A DNA stretch of 64,000 nucleotides, from positions 868,001 to 932,000 of the forward strand of contig NZ_BMCN01000001.1 in NCBI RefSeq assembly GCF_014635205.1. Direction: 5' to 3'. This DNA is from Jeotgalicoccus aerolatus. Lineage in GTDB: Bacteria; Bacillota; Bacilli; Staphylococcales; Salinicoccaceae. Shown one piece after another: positions 34,046 through 43,022 of the stretch; position 1 is the first letter of the stretch; every line of letters starts with the position of its first letter. The notes beneath the pieces are model-generated. The model was not told where the DNA came from. It did not search any database and saw only the letters and a list, made by a program, of their open reading frames with translations. The position numbers and the translations under genes are program-made.

Positions 34046-35143
34046 TTAACTGGATTTAGTAATATCAGTCATCATTGTATTTTTCAAGTTCTGACGGTAT
34101 TTCCAAATATTTTGTATAATTGTTTTAATTACTGCATAAGTCGGTATCGCAACTAAAATACCAATAAATCCGGCAATATTACCAGCTGCAAGCACGATTG
34201 TAATAACTGTGAGCGGGTGCAGTGCTAACGACTGACCCATAACGTTCGGTGTGATTAAATTACTCTCAATCTGTTGAGCAACTAATGTAATAATCGATAC
34301 CCAGATCAGCATAATCGGATCCTGAATCAATGCCAGCAAACCGGCAGGAATAAATGCTACCCATGGACCGACAAACGGCACAATATTCATAAATAATGCA
34401 AATATTGCTAAGAGCAATGCGTAATCTAGACCGATGATTGTATAGCCTATATATAAAATAATACATAATATAAAGGATACCAGCATCTGACCCTGAATGA
34501 ATGAACGCAAAGTCTGGTCAATATCATGCAGAAGTTCTACAAGAAATTCTTTAAATGTCCCGCTGAACGGCGAAGTCATAGACGGAATAAATTTATTATG
34601 ATCCTTCAGCATGAAGAAGAAGAAAAATGGTCCAAGAACTAGAGTCAGCAGCACACTGACAGTGCTTGTTACGATTGTAATTGCATTAGAGACAAATCCG
34701 CTCAGCATATTCGTACCCATATCCAGTGCATCCTGTGTCACTGACTGCAGGTCGATATCAAATGGCAGGCGTTCTCTTTGACTCAATAAGTAATTCGTTA
34801 TATTCTGCACTTCACTTTGCAGAATTGGCAGTCTGGAAACTAAATTCTGCACCTGTTCTGTAACCATTGGTGCGACTGTCAGCGCAATAATCGCAATGAC
34901 GATTAATATTATAATGAAAATTGCAAGAATACTAACGAGCCTGTGCGCCTTGCGTTTTTCTAAAAAGCGCTGTATCGGTTCGGTTATGTAGTATAGCAGT
35001 CCGCCTATTAATACCGGGAAAAAAATTGTCATTATTATCGTAATAAAAGGTTCGAATATCACTTGAACCTGCATGACGAGTAAAATAATAACAAAAGTAA
35101 TAATAAGTGCTATACCGCTTTGAAACCAAAGTTTATTAGTCAT
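34046..35143 (-). CDS. AI-2E transporter (PerM/YdiK) family membrane protein
   Basis: A 365-residue protein with about eight membrane segments and a long outer or peripheral helical region between residues 80 and 150. The C-terminal blocks FALFMNIVPFVGPWVAFIPA and ESNLITPNVMGQSLALHPLT define this family, whose members are antiporters or export small molecules in different bacteria. Despite the name, uptake of autoinducer-2 is not supported here. AGAGGTG stands eight bases before the ATG. It is a single gene. Confidence 0.9.
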   Translation of the reverse strand: MTNKLWFQSGIALIITFVIILLVMQVQVIFEPFITIIMTIFFPVLIGGLLYYITEPIQRFLEKRKAHRLVSILAIFIIILIVIAIIALTVAPMVTEQVQNLVSRLPILQSEVQNITNYLLSQRERLPFDIDLQSVTQDALDMGTNMLSGFVSNAITIVTSTVSVLLTLVLGPFFFFFMLKDHNKFIPSMTSPFSGTFKEFLVELLHDIDQTLRSFIQGQMLVSFILCIILYIGYTIIGLDYALLLAIFALFMNIVPFVGPWVAFIPAGLLALIQDPIMLIWVSIITLVAQQIESNLITPNVMGQSLALHPLTVITIVLAAGNIAGFIGILVAIPTYAVIKTIIQNIWKYRQNLKNTMMTDITKSS

Positions 35144-35285
35144 AAAGTGGCACCTCTAAAGTCTATTATTTTGTTCATATTATATCATTGCTGGCTGTAA
35201 TTTCATACCAAATAGAAAGGCTTATTATAAATATATGTTATCTCTATCGACAAATTGGTAATATACAATATAAGGAGGCGTTAAT

Positions 35286-36011
35286 ATGGATAAAACACCA
35301 GGAAAAGTTCACAGCACTGTTCTCAGCTCGGAGGTGTGCGGTGAAGATTTCGAAGTACAATATTACCTGCCTAAATCTTATTCAGATCTTTATAAGTATA
35401 ATGTTATTATAACTTTCGATTCGCAGGACTTTTTTAAATACGGGCAAATTGAACGTCTGATAGAAAAAATGGAAAAGGACGAAGAACTGGAACGCACTAT
35501 CATCGTCGGCATTCCTTATCCGTCTGTTGATTGGCGAAATCACTACTTCAGTCCCAACGGTGAGCATCATGAAAAATTCGTCACCTTTGTCGGCCGGGAA
35601 CTTAACAGTTTTATCGACAGTAATTTTAAAACACTTAAAATGGCAAACAGCCGTCTGTTAATGGGCGAAAGCCTCGCCGGCAGCTTTGCTTTATCAGTCG
35701 CGCTGACCTATCCAAACACTTTTAGCCAGGCACTTGCCTTCAGCCCGTTCGTTGACGGGGCATTTATCGATCGTTTTAAAAATAATATGAGTATGATCAA
35801 TTTAAATCTTTACCATACTATCGGTACAAAAGAAGATGATTTTAAAACGATTATGGGTCAGCAGGCAGATTTCCTGACTCCCAACCGTGAGCTGAATGAA
35901 GTACTGGAAGCTGAACCGCTCGAATACACATACCGGGAATTAGAGGGCGGACATATTTGGAAAACATGGAAGCCTGAGCTGAAGAATGTACTACTTCATT
36001 ATTTTGGATAG
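35286..36011 (+). CDS. Putative esterase, YjcH-like alpha/beta hydrolase
   Basis: A 241-residue cytoplasmic alpha/beta hydrolase of the Fes/IroE-like esterase group. The nucleophile elbow is MGESLAGS (Gly-x-Ser-x-x-Gly) and the catalytic His is in EGGHIWKTWKPEL. An acidic residue in GTKEDDFKTI is a plausible third member. AAGGAGG precedes the ATG at 35286. It lies 66 bp upstream of the yjcG-like gene; the same pair (yjcH, yjcG) occurs in Bacillus. The natural ester substrate is unknown. Confidence 0.87.
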   Translation: MDKTPGKVHSTVLSSEVCGEDFEVQYYLPKSYSDLYKYNVIITFDSQDFFKYGQIERLIEKMEKDEELERTIIVGIPYPSVDWRNHYFSPNGEHHEKFVTFVGRELNSFIDSNFKTLKMANSRLLMGESLAGSFALSVALTYPNTFSQALAFSPFVDGAFIDRFKNNMSMINLNLYHTIGTKEDDFKTIMGQQADFLTPNRELNEVLEAEPLEYTYRELEGGHIWKTWKPELKNVLLHYFG

Positions 36012-36077
36012 AAAACGTATACATTTATTTTTGTAAAATGATATACTTGAAACAAATCGTTTAGGGAGGCATTTTAA

Positions 36078-36587
36078 ATGAAATTTGGAATAGCATTATT
36101 TCCATCAAAAAAACTTCAGGATACTGTGAACCAATATCGTAAGCGTTATGATGCTAGATACTCATATATCGCACCGCATATTACAGTTAAAGAAGCTTTT
36201 GAAGCAGAAGAACATGAGAAGCCGCAAATTGAAGAATTTATTAAAAGCGTGGCATCTAAACACCAGCCTACGGAAATTGAAATCAAAAAGGTTTCAAGTT
36301 TTGCTCCAAAAAAACAGGTCGTTTACTTTAAAGTTGAACCCAATGAAACATTAACTTCAATTCACGATGCTTTTAACGAAGGCGGATTTTACGGCGATGC
36401 AAGTCATCCATTCGTACCGCACTTCACTCTTGCACAAGAGGAAACTGCTCAAAAATTTGAAGACGTACTCAGTCATTTAAAAATGATCGGTATCGATCAC
36501 AGTGAAACACTGGATAAAATCAGTTTATGTGTTCAGCTGGAAAACGGTATTTGGCACGTCACAGATACATTTAAATTAGGTCAGTAA
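36078..36587 (+). CDS. yjcG: YjcG-like 2H phosphoesterase (2'-5' RNA ligase family)
   Basis: A 169-residue protein of the 2H phosphoesterase superfamily. The two catalytic motifs are PHITVK (near residue 35) and PHFTLA (near residue 115), the expected HxT pair. The overall length and the start MKFGIALFPSKKLQDTVNQY match YjcG. These proteins may process cyclic phosphates or RNA ends in the cytoplasm, but no physiological substrate is established for YjcG as far as I know. GGGAGG precedes the ATG. Confidence 0.88.
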   Translation: MKFGIALFPSKKLQDTVNQYRKRYDARYSYIAPHITVKEAFEAEEHEKPQIEEFIKSVASKHQPTEIEIKKVSSFAPKKQVVYFKVEPNETLTSIHDAFNEGGFYGDASHPFVPHFTLAQEETAQKFEDVLSHLKMIGIDHSETLDKISLCVQLENGIWHVTDTFKLGQ

Positions 36588-36596
36588 AAAAGACAT

Positions 36597-36624
36597 AAAA
36601 AAACTCCCGCTAGGGAGTTTTTTT
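36597..36624. terminator. Bidirectional terminator between yjcG and fabI
   Basis: An 8-bp stem (AAACTCCC 36601-36608, GGGAGTTT 36613-36620) with loop GCTA, A-run on the left and T-run on the right. It ends yjcG on the plus strand and fabI on the minus strand. Confidence 0.9.
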
Positions 36625-37390
36625 ATGCCATGATATGGTAACCGCTGTCTACGTGAAGCACTTCACCAGTCATACCGCTCGATAAGTCACTCAAGAGGAA
36701 TGCAACTGTATTGCCAACTTCAAGCTGATCAACATTACGTTTAAGTGGTGCACGTTCCGCAATCTCTTTAAGAATTGTTTTAAATTCTCCTACTGCAGAT
36801 GAACTTAAAGTACGTATCGGACCTGCTGATACCGCGTTAACACGGATACCCTGTTCTCCAAGATCATACGCAAGGTAGCGCACACTCGCATCAAGCGCAG
36901 CTTTTGCTACACCCATTACGTTATAGTTAGGCATTGCACGTTCTCCGCCTAAATATGTCATCGTTACGATGCTGCCGTTTTCATTCATAATTTCTTTAGC
37001 ATATTTTGATACAATCGTTAATGAGTATGCACTGATATCGAGCGCCATTTTAAAACCATCACGAGACGTTTCGCTGAAACCGCCTGTCAATTCATTTTTA
37101 TCTGCAAAGGCAATGGCGTGAAGCACACCGTCTATGCCGTTTGTTTTTTCTCCAATTTCTTTAAATGCTTTTGCAACATCTTCGTCGCTTGTTACGTCAC
37201 ACTCAACGATAATGTCGTGGTCGCCTTCAAGATCAACAAGAAGTTTATCTAACTCTTTGCGGAATCTTTCGCCTAAAATAGTAAAGACAAGGGTTGCACC
37301 CATTTTATCTAAAGCGCGGGCTGCACCCCATGCAATACTTCTTTTGTTGGCTACACCCATAACTACATATGTTTTACCTGATAAATCCAT
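36623..37390 (-). CDS. fabI: Enoyl-[acyl-carrier-protein] reductase
   Basis: A 255-residue short-chain reductase of fatty-acid synthesis type II, which reduces enoyl-ACP with NAD(P)H in the cytoplasm. The nucleotide loop is GVANKRSIAWGAARALDKMG and the active site is TYLGGERAMPNYNVMGVAKA, with the Tyr-Tyr-Lys arrangement of FabI. AGGAGG precedes the ATG. A FapR-type operator lies at 37419-37437, so the gene should be repressed when malonyl-CoA is low. The enzyme is the target of triclosan in staphylococci. Confidence 0.97.
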   Translation of the reverse strand: MDLSGKTYVVMGVANKRSIAWGAARALDKMGATLVFTILGERFRKELDKLLVDLEGDHDIIVECDVTSDEDVAKAFKEIGEKTNGIDGVLHAIAFADKNELTGGFSETSRDGFKMALDISAYSLTIVSKYAKEIMNENGSIVTMTYLGGERAMPNYNVMGVAKAALDASVRYLAYDLGEQGIRVNAVSAGPIRTLSSSAVGEFKTILKEIAERAPLKRNVDQLEVGNTVAFLLSDLSSGMTGEVLHVDSGYHIMA

Positions 37391-37418
37391 TCAGAAATCC
37401 TCCTAATTCATCCCTAGT

Positions 37419-37437
37419 ATTAGTACCTACTACTAAT
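37419..37437 (-). promoter_or_regulatory. FapR-type operator upstream of fabI
   Basis: ATTAGTACCTACTACTAAT is close to the 17-bp FapR palindrome (TTAGTACCTNNTACTAA type). It is 29-47 bp upstream of the fabI start codon. A related site precedes fabH (55045-55060). Confidence 0.8.
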
Positions 37438-37472
37438 CTACATTTTCTTAAGCATTAATGCAAGAAATAACA

Positions 37473-38846
37473 CTACAATAAGCTCGACATAAATACATTT
37501 GCGAGTGCAAAATAAATTAAAAGACTGATAATATCATTCGCAGTAGTAATAAACGGACCGCTTGCAATGGCCGGGTCAATACCGATTTTATTCATTAGCA
37601 GCGGTACAATGGTACCGATAATTGTCGCTACCGACATCGAAGCAAGCAGGCTGCCGCTGACGATAATGCCGAGTACCGGCTCCTGGTACATCACAATAAT
37701 AATTAGAAAAATTACAATACCGCAGACAAGGCCGGTTATAAATCCGGACCCCAGTTCGCGGCCGGCGAGCTTAAGTTTGCTGGATTCTTTAATCTCACCG
37801 GTGGAAATCCCGCGGATGGCTACAGCCAGAGACTGTGTTCCTGTATTTCCAGCCATCCCGCTTATCACCGGTATAAAGGCGCTGAGCAGAACTACCCGGG
37901 CCAGAGTATCTTCAAAAAATGACAGCATCCAAGCTGTGATCATTCCCATAAAGGTAAGACCAATCAGCCAGGGCAGACGTTTTTTAGCAGTTTTAACTGC
38001 TGAATCCGACGTACTTTCGTTATCACTCATACCAGCAAGTCTTGAGTAGTCTTCCCCGGCCTCTTCGTGAATAACGTCCATAATATCGTCGGCTGTAATA
38101 ATACCGACTAAATGATCCTGGAAATCGACAACCGGTACAGCAAGGAAGTCATAGTCTCTCACAATTTGTGCGACTTCCTCCTGGTCATCCGATACTCTAA
38201 CTGACACGACGCGTTCAGTCATGACATCTCCAATATATTCATCATCATCTGCAATAATCAGTTCTCTTAAAGAAATGATCCCTGCAAGATGATTAGCTGG
38301 GTCTGTGACAAATAAGTAATAGATCATTTCCGAGTCCGGCGCAACTTCTTTTAAAAAGCGCATCGCTTCACGTACCGTCATCAAGCTGTTGATGCTGACG
38401 ATCTCCGTCGTCATGATACCGCCGGCAGTATCTTCTTCGTAATTTAAAAGACTGCGTATTTCCGCTGCATCTTCTTTATTCATGAGCGGTAAATATGTCG
38501 TCATTTTTTCGCGCGATATTTCATTTAAAATATCCACGGCATTATCGTACTGCATAGCACCGATAATATGCGCTGCATAACGCGCATCGATTTTATCCAG
38601 CAGTTCTTCATACTCGTCTGCTTCAAGTTCAAGCAGATCGAAGAAATCAGAAACTTCTTCCGGACTTAAAAATTCATATAAAGTATTTCTCTGTTCATCA
38701 GTTAAAGACTGGTATATTTCACTCTGTTCATAATTGTGAAGGTCGATAAATATCTCTCTGAATCCATCGAGATTTTCTTCATCAAGATAAACAGCCAGAC
38801 TTTGTCTGACTTCTTCTAAATTTATTTCTCTATCGTCTCTAGACAT
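37473..38846 (-). CDS. mgtE: MgtE-type magnesium channel
   Basis: A 457-residue Mg2+ channel. It has an N-terminal helical MgtE-N domain (about 15-130), two CBS domains (about 135-260, with TAGGIMTTEIV and GIITADDIMDVIHEEAGED) and five C-terminal membrane helices with the pore motif GNTGTQSLAVAIRGI. High cytoplasmic Mg2+ closes the pore through the N and CBS domains. The ATG at 38844-38846 is used; the frame extends to a TTG upstream without a site. It is 27 bp after ppnK. In S. aureus rluD lies between these two, and it is missing here. Confidence 0.95.
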   Translation of the reverse strand: MSRDDREINLEEVRQSLAVYLDEENLDGFREIFIDLHNYEQSEIYQSLTDEQRNTLYEFLSPEEVSDFFDLLELEADEYEELLDKIDARYAAHIIGAMQYDNAVDILNEISREKMTTYLPLMNKEDAAEIRSLLNYEEDTAGGIMTTEIVSINSLMTVREAMRFLKEVAPDSEMIYYLFVTDPANHLAGIISLRELIIADDDEYIGDVMTERVVSVRVSDDQEEVAQIVRDYDFLAVPVVDFQDHLVGIITADDIMDVIHEEAGEDYSRLAGMSDNESTSDSAVKTAKKRLPWLIGLTFMGMITAWMLSFFEDTLARVVLLSAFIPVISGMAGNTGTQSLAVAIRGISTGEIKESSKLKLAGRELGSGFITGLVCGIVIFLIIIVMYQEPVLGIIVSGSLLASMSVATIIGTIVPLLMNKIGIDPAIASGPFITTANDIISLLIYFALANVFMSSLL

Positions 38847-38873
38847 GTTTTTACCCACTCTCAACAAAATCTT

Positions 38874-39668
38874 TTATGAAATAAATGAATCGTGCACTCT
38901 TTGCCAAAATGGGAATGGCCTGAAGCGTGCAAAACGGATTTTCTCTTCAGCTACTGAGAATTGAATCGATTTTACGCCCTTATGAACTAAATTGACGTGA
39001 TCAATCGTCATTTGATATTCTTCGCTGTTCACCGGTCTGACGTTGACGAAATGATGCTTCGGTAAAACGAGCGGAGAACCGACCGTTCTGAACACACGAT
39101 TATTAATCGAAGCGATTTCAGTCATCTGAACCGCTTCAATTGACGGATGTATAATGGCGCCGCCTAATGCCTTGTTATAAGCAGTTGATCCTGAAGGTGT
39201 GGAAATACACAAGCCGTCTCCCCTAAATCTTTCGAAGTGGCGGTTCCTGATATCGACATCCATAACGAGCGTCGAACCGTTGGTCATTCTGAGCGTCGCT
39301 TCATTTAATGCAAGGTATTTTGTTTCCATGCCTACTTTATCGTAGTGAATCATTACTTCTACAAGCGGATACTCAACGATTTCATAGTTATCATTTTTAA
39401 GTGCTACAATCAGCCGCTCAACTTCATCCTGTCCCCAGTCTGCGTAAAAACCGAGATGGCCGGTATGAACACCGACAAACGAGACGTCGCTGACTATATG
39501 CTGATAACGGTGAAATGCCTGAAGCAGTGTCCCGTCACCGCCGACAGAAACTACAATTTCCGGAGATTTTTCATCGAGTACCATATCCATTCCAAGCATA
39601 TAATTTTTCATCTTATCCGTTAAAGCATTCGATTTAGTATCCCCTTTTGAAACTATAGAAAATTTCAT
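38874..39668 (-). CDS. ppnK: NAD kinase
   Basis: A 264-residue kinase that makes NADP from NAD and ATP (or polyphosphate). The signature [13 protein letters not shown] lies near residue 45, and the NAD-binding blocks [20 protein letters not shown] and [20 protein letters not shown] follow. It starts 17 bp after relQ and ends 27 bp before mgtE. It belongs to the conserved relQ-ppnK-mgtE unit. Confidence 0.96.
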   Translation of the reverse strand: MKFSIVSKGDTKSNALTDKMKNYMLGMDMVLDEKSPEIVVSVGGDGTLLQAFHRYQHIVSDVSFVGVHTGHLGFYADWGQDEVERLIVALKNDNYEIVEYPLVEVMIHYDKVGMETKYLALNEATLRMTNGSTLVMDVDIRNRHFERFRGDGLCISTPSGSTAYNKALGGAIIHPSIEAVQMTEIASINNRVFRTVGSPLVLPKHHFVNVRPVNSEEYQMTIDHVNLVHKGVKSIQFSVAEEKIRFARFRPFPFWQRVHDSFIS

Positions 39669-39685
39669 TTCATCACCTGATTTCT

Positions 39686-40306
39686 TTATATATTACGCTT
39701 TTTGGAAAAATATTTCTGCGCTTCCTGTACTTCTTCTCTGATTTCAGACATTTCCTTGTCCAGCAGATTTGCTGCTTCTGCTGCATTTTGCAGCCTGTTT
39801 TTAATCTCAGGCGGATATTCTCCTGAATATTTATAATTCAGAGTGTGTTCAATTGTCGCCCAGAAATTCATCGCCAGCGTGCGAATTTGTATTTCTGCGA
39901 GAATATTAATTTTGCCATTCACACTTTCAACGGGATATTCGATAATTATATGATATGAACGGTAGCCGCTTTCCTTAGTATTCTCAATATAATCTCTCTC
40001 TTCAATCACCCGCATATCTTCTCTCGATTTGATATGTTCCGTTATGACATTTATATCATCAACAAACTGGCACATAATTCTAATACCCGCTATATCGTAC
40101 ATTTGTGCACGCAAACTATCGTATGGAATATTTCTTGTGCTCGCTTTTTCTATTATGCTCTGAACAGGTTTAACTCTAGACGTTACGAATTCGACCGGCG
40201 AGGACTGACTCGTAATCTGATAATCTTTTCGAATACCTTTCAGCTTGATTTTAAGTTCTTCCACCGCCTGTCTGTACGGGGCTAAAAATATACTCCATTC
40301 TTCCAA
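39686..40306 (-). CDS. relQ: Small alarmone synthetase RelQ
   Basis: A 206-residue small (p)ppGpp synthetase without hydrolase or regulatory domains. The synthetase core reads [39 protein letters not shown] and [20 protein letters not shown]. It makes ppGpp during cell-wall stress and starvation. The start is a TTG at 40304-40306 with GGAGG about ten bases upstream; no ATG is better placed. It is divergent from the CYTH gene at 40460 with 153 bp between, in which no terminator is seen. Confidence 0.94.
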   Translation of the reverse strand: MEEWSIFLAPYRQAVEELKIKLKGIRKDYQITSQSSPVEFVTSRVKPVQSIIEKASTRNIPYDSLRAQMYDIAGIRIMCQFVDDINVITEHIKSREDMRVIEERDYIENTKESGYRSYHIIIEYPVESVNGKINILAEIQIRTLAMNFWATIEHTLNYKYSGEYPPEIKNRLQNAAEAANLLDKEMSEIREEVQEAQKYFSKKRNI

Positions 40307-40459
40307 TTCTATTCATCCTCCAGACTCCACTGTAAAGGCCGGTATTTTTTACTTCTGACGATATATATTCTACCATAACCGGTGAATTCTTATATATACA
40401 ATCTGTTTGCTTTACAGGTTAAAAAAATTTAAGGATAATAACGATGAGGAGTGGTGGTA

Positions 40460-41047
40460 ATGTTCGAAAAAGAAATAGAGTTTAAAAATCTGCTCACTGA
40501 AAGCGAGCACAGTAAAATTAAGAACGATCATTTCCCTGAAAAAAAACCGCTGCAGCTGGTCAATTACTACATAGATAATAGTAATCTTGACTTGATTAAT
40601 AACCTGCTGATGCTCCGCATCAGAGTGCAGGATCAGAAGCAGCTGATGACAATTAAAATCCCGGACCAGCGTCACGTGGTCTATGAATACTCCGGCGAGA
40701 CCGATATAAATCTTGCTGAGGGCGTTAAAATAAATGAACGCAGTATCCCTGAAAATATAAGAGAGCAATTAATTAAAAGAAACATACCTGTTACAGATTT
40801 TGCAATCCAGGGTGCGCTGACGACAGAGCGTTTTGAAAAAGAGTCCCACAGTGGACTGCTGGTGCTCGATAAGAGTACTTATCTCGGGGAAACTGATTAT
40901 GAATTAGAATTCGAAGCCCCCGATGTCAGCACAGGACAAGCAGAATTCACACATATCCTAAATAAATATGGTATTGTACGACGAGAAGAAATTGTTAAAA
41001 GTGCACGTTTTTACAATGCTTTAAAACAGCAGAAAGGGGTGTACTGA
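40460..41047 (+). CDS. CYTH domain protein (YjbK-like triphosphate tunnel enzyme)
   Basis: A 195-residue member of the CYTH/triphosphate tunnel metalloenzyme group. The start has the ExExK signature (FEKEIEFKNLL), and positively and negatively charged strands line a tunnel (LRIRVQDQKQLMTIKIPDQR, LDKSTYLGETDYELEFEAPD). Likely activity is hydrolysis of inorganic or organic triphosphates. GAGGAG is eight bases before the ATG at 40460; the track-like longer frame from a GTG at 40451 lies in the ribosome site. It is the first gene of a three-gene unit with trHb and spxH. Its stop overlaps the next start (TGATG). Confidence 0.92.
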   Translation: MFEKEIEFKNLLTESEHSKIKNDHFPEKKPLQLVNYYIDNSNLDLINNLLMLRIRVQDQKQLMTIKIPDQRHVVYEYSGETDINLAEGVKINERSIPENIREQLIKRNIPVTDFAIQGALTTERFEKESHSGLLVLDKSTYLGETDYELEFEAPDVSTGQAEFTHILNKYGIVRREEIVKSARFYNALKQQKGVY

Positions 41048-41415
41048 TGCCTTTAGCTTACAAAGAAATCGGCGAAGAAAAGCTGTATGAAATGATTGAT
41101 ATCTTCTACGGCTATGTAAAGAATGATGACCGGATTAACCATCTCTTCCCCGACGATTTAACAGAAACGGCCTATAAACAGAAATTATTCCAGACTCAAT
41201 TTCTCGGCGGTCCTAATTTATACAACGAGCAATACGGTCATCCGATGCTGAGAGCCCGGCACGGTCCGTTTATTATTACTCCCAAAGCAGCAGAAGCCTG
41301 GCTGGAAAATATGAATCAGGCTATACTGGATGTCGGTATCCACGATGAATTACGTGAATATTTGATGGCACGCTATACACTGACTGCAAAACACATGGTT
41401 AACAGTCAAGATTAG
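41047..41415 (+). CDS. Group II truncated haemoglobin (YjbI-like)
   Basis: A 122-residue truncated haemoglobin. The proximal His is in MLRARHGPFIIT, and Phe/Tyr residues of the distal pocket are near DIFYGYVKNDDRIN and FLGGPNLYNEQYG. Such proteins react with O2, NO or H2O2. In Bacillus YjbI and YjbH are adjacent and act together in thiol stress, and here the gene is also followed by spxH 32 bp later. The ATG overlaps the stop of the CYTH gene by one base. Confidence 0.93.
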   Translation: MPLAYKEIGEEKLYEMIDIFYGYVKNDDRINHLFPDDLTETAYKQKLFQTQFLGGPNLYNEQYGHPMLRARHGPFIITPKAAEAWLENMNQAILDVGIHDELREYLMARYTLTAKHMVNSQD

Positions 41416-41447
41416 ATCCCGTCAACAAAAATATAGAGGTGAAATAC

Positions 41448-42248
41448 GTGAGCAAAAATAATAGTGAAGACATGCTGTTATTGGAGCAGTCGGATCACAC
41501 AGTCGAAATATTTTATTTTTTTGATCCATTTTCAGATGACTGTATTACGATGGAACCCATAATAAATAAATTATTAATAGAATACCGTGGACATATAACA
41601 ATTAAAAAGATACTGGCACCATCCTTATCTGTATTGACTAAATGCCAGGCACAATCGACTTCGAGCGACGATAACGTCGCGCTGGCATACAAAGCGGCCG
41701 AGATCCAGGGACAGTCTAAAGCACGTGCTTTTATCAGATATATTTTTAACAGGATTAACCCGTCTAATACAATATGTACAAAAGAGATGATTGACGACAG
41801 TGCAAGACTGGCAGGCATCGATTTAAAATCTTTCCACGAAGATCTGCATTCTTCTTCACTCGATGCCATGCTGAAATATGACTTGTGCGTTTTCAGAGAG
41901 ATGGATATAGACAACCTTCCTGCAATGGTTTTCTTTTCAGGTGATGCTAAATCTGAAGGCGTTAAGATAGATGGCTCATACCCCTATCATATATACACTT
42001 ATGTAATTAATGAGCTGGTCGGCATCGAAATAGAAAAAAGACAGCTGCCTAGTATAATCGATTACATCAGAGCACACGAACTCGTCAGCTTTGAAGAATT
42101 AAAAACGATATTTGAATGGCGTGCAGGCCTGCTTTTAAATGAACTGAAAAAATTGCGGCTCCAGCGCCTAATCGATGAAGTCAGTTTAAACAACCAATCA
42201 TTTTATCAGCTTAAACAGTCCTCCTTGCCTCTTAAAACTAAAGTATAA
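41448..42248 (+). CDS. spxH: Adaptor protein SpxH (YjbH), directs Spx to ClpXP
   Basis: A 266-residue cytoplasmic adaptor of the thioredoxin/DsbA-like fold that binds the regulator Spx (50575-50973) and presents it to ClpXP. The active-site-like segment is FYFFDPFSDDCITMEP, where the first Cys of the fold's CxxC is Ser as in other staphylococci. The middle shows SLSVLTKCQAQSTSSDDNVA, and the later part has YPYHIYTYVINELVG, as in this family. GAGGTG is six bases before a GTG at 41448. A GTG three codons earlier lies in that site. Ends at a strong terminator. Confidence 0.93.
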   Translation: MSKNNSEDMLLLEQSDHTVEIFYFFDPFSDDCITMEPIINKLLIEYRGHITIKKILAPSLSVLTKCQAQSTSSDDNVALAYKAAEIQGQSKARAFIRYIFNRINPSNTICTKEMIDDSARLAGIDLKSFHEDLHSSSLDAMLKYDLCVFREMDIDNLPAMVFFSGDAKSEGVKIDGSYPYHIYTYVINELVGIEIEKRQLPSIIDYIRAHELVSFEELKTIFEWRAGLLLNELKKLRLQRLIDEVSLNNQSFYQLKQSSLPLKTKV

Positions 42249-42252
42249 AGTG

Positions 42253-42300
42253 AAAAAACATCCCGTTACTGCTGAAAACAGCCTATACGGGATGTTTTTT
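42253..42300 (+). terminator. Intrinsic terminator of the CYTH-trHb-spxH unit
   Basis: A perfect 14-bp stem (AAAAAACATCCCGT 42253-42266, ACGGGATGTTTTTT 42287-42300) with an inner 4-bp GCTG/CAGC helix. It lies 4 bp after the spxH stop. Confidence 0.9.
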
Positions 42301-42335
42301 GTATTATACTGAAAGGAACAAGGGGGCACATGTTC

Positions 42336-43022
42336 ATGATTAAAGACTTAATCTCTCAAATTACTATTTTTAATACACTGACTGACAGTGAGCAGGAAGA
42401 GATTGCCAAAATTACTCATGTCAGAGCATTTCATAAATCAAATCATTTATTTTATCAGCAAGATGAAATGAAGTATTTCTTTTTTATACTGGAAGGTAAT
42501 ATTAAAATTTACAGAATCAGTTCAGGGGGCCGTGAACAGATTGTTAATTTTTTCGGTGCTGGAGAAATGGTGCCGCATCATGCAATCTTTCGCGATGATC
42601 CATATCCTGCCAATGCTGTTTCTATGAATGAAACGACAGTGCTGATGATCAGTAAACAAGATTTTGAGACACTGTTGAAAAACCAAAGTGATATTATGAT
42701 GAAAATGTTTAAATATCTGGGTTCGATGATCGTCGACCTGCAAAATCGGCTGTATGATAAAATACTGCACCCGGCTGACGAACAGCTGCTGCGTTCAATT
42801 TTAAGACTTGCCGGCAGTTATGGCGAAGACATCGATGAAAACAACTCCCTGATAACACTCCGTGTCACAAAACAGGATATCGGCAGTATGATCGGATTGT
42901 CACGAGAAACAGTCAGCCGTAATATTTCTCTCTTTAAAAAGCTCGGACTGATGTACGAAAATAAAGAAGGATTTATTATTCTCAATACCGGAAAAATCAA
43001 TGACTATATTACTGTAAAATAA
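42336..43022 (+). CDS. Crp/Fnr-family transcription regulator
   Basis: A 228-residue regulator. The N-terminal cyclic-nucleotide-type barrel includes YFFFILEGNIKIYRISSGGR and GEMVPHHAIFRDDPYPANAV; a dimer helix follows. The C-terminal winged helix-turn-helix is QDIGSMIGLSRETVSRNISL. The recognition helix RETVSR fits a TGTGA half-site, and a perfect TGTGA-N6-TCACA site lies before the oxidase operon 3.5 kb away (46587-46602). No Cys cluster for an FeS centre is seen, so it is more like ArcR than oxygen-sensing Fnr. A second ATG at 42330 is too close to the AGGGGG site. The stop abuts the stop of the convergent gene. Confidence 0.9.
   Translation: MIKDLISQITIFNTLTDSEQEEIAKITHVRAFHKSNHLFYQQDEMKYFFFILEGNIKIYRISSGGREQIVNFFGAGEMVPHHAIFRDDPYPANAVSMNETTVLMISKQDFETLLKNQSDIMMKMFKYLGSMIVDLQNRLYDKILHPADEQLLRSILRLAGSYGEDIDENNSLITLRVTKQDIGSMIGLSRETVSRNISLFKKLGLMYENKEGFIILNTGKINDYITVK

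Noticed and set aside
34046-35143. Autoinducer-2 uptake protein
   Set aside because: The family name is historic; nothing near it (no lsr or luxS genes) supports quorum-sensing uptake.
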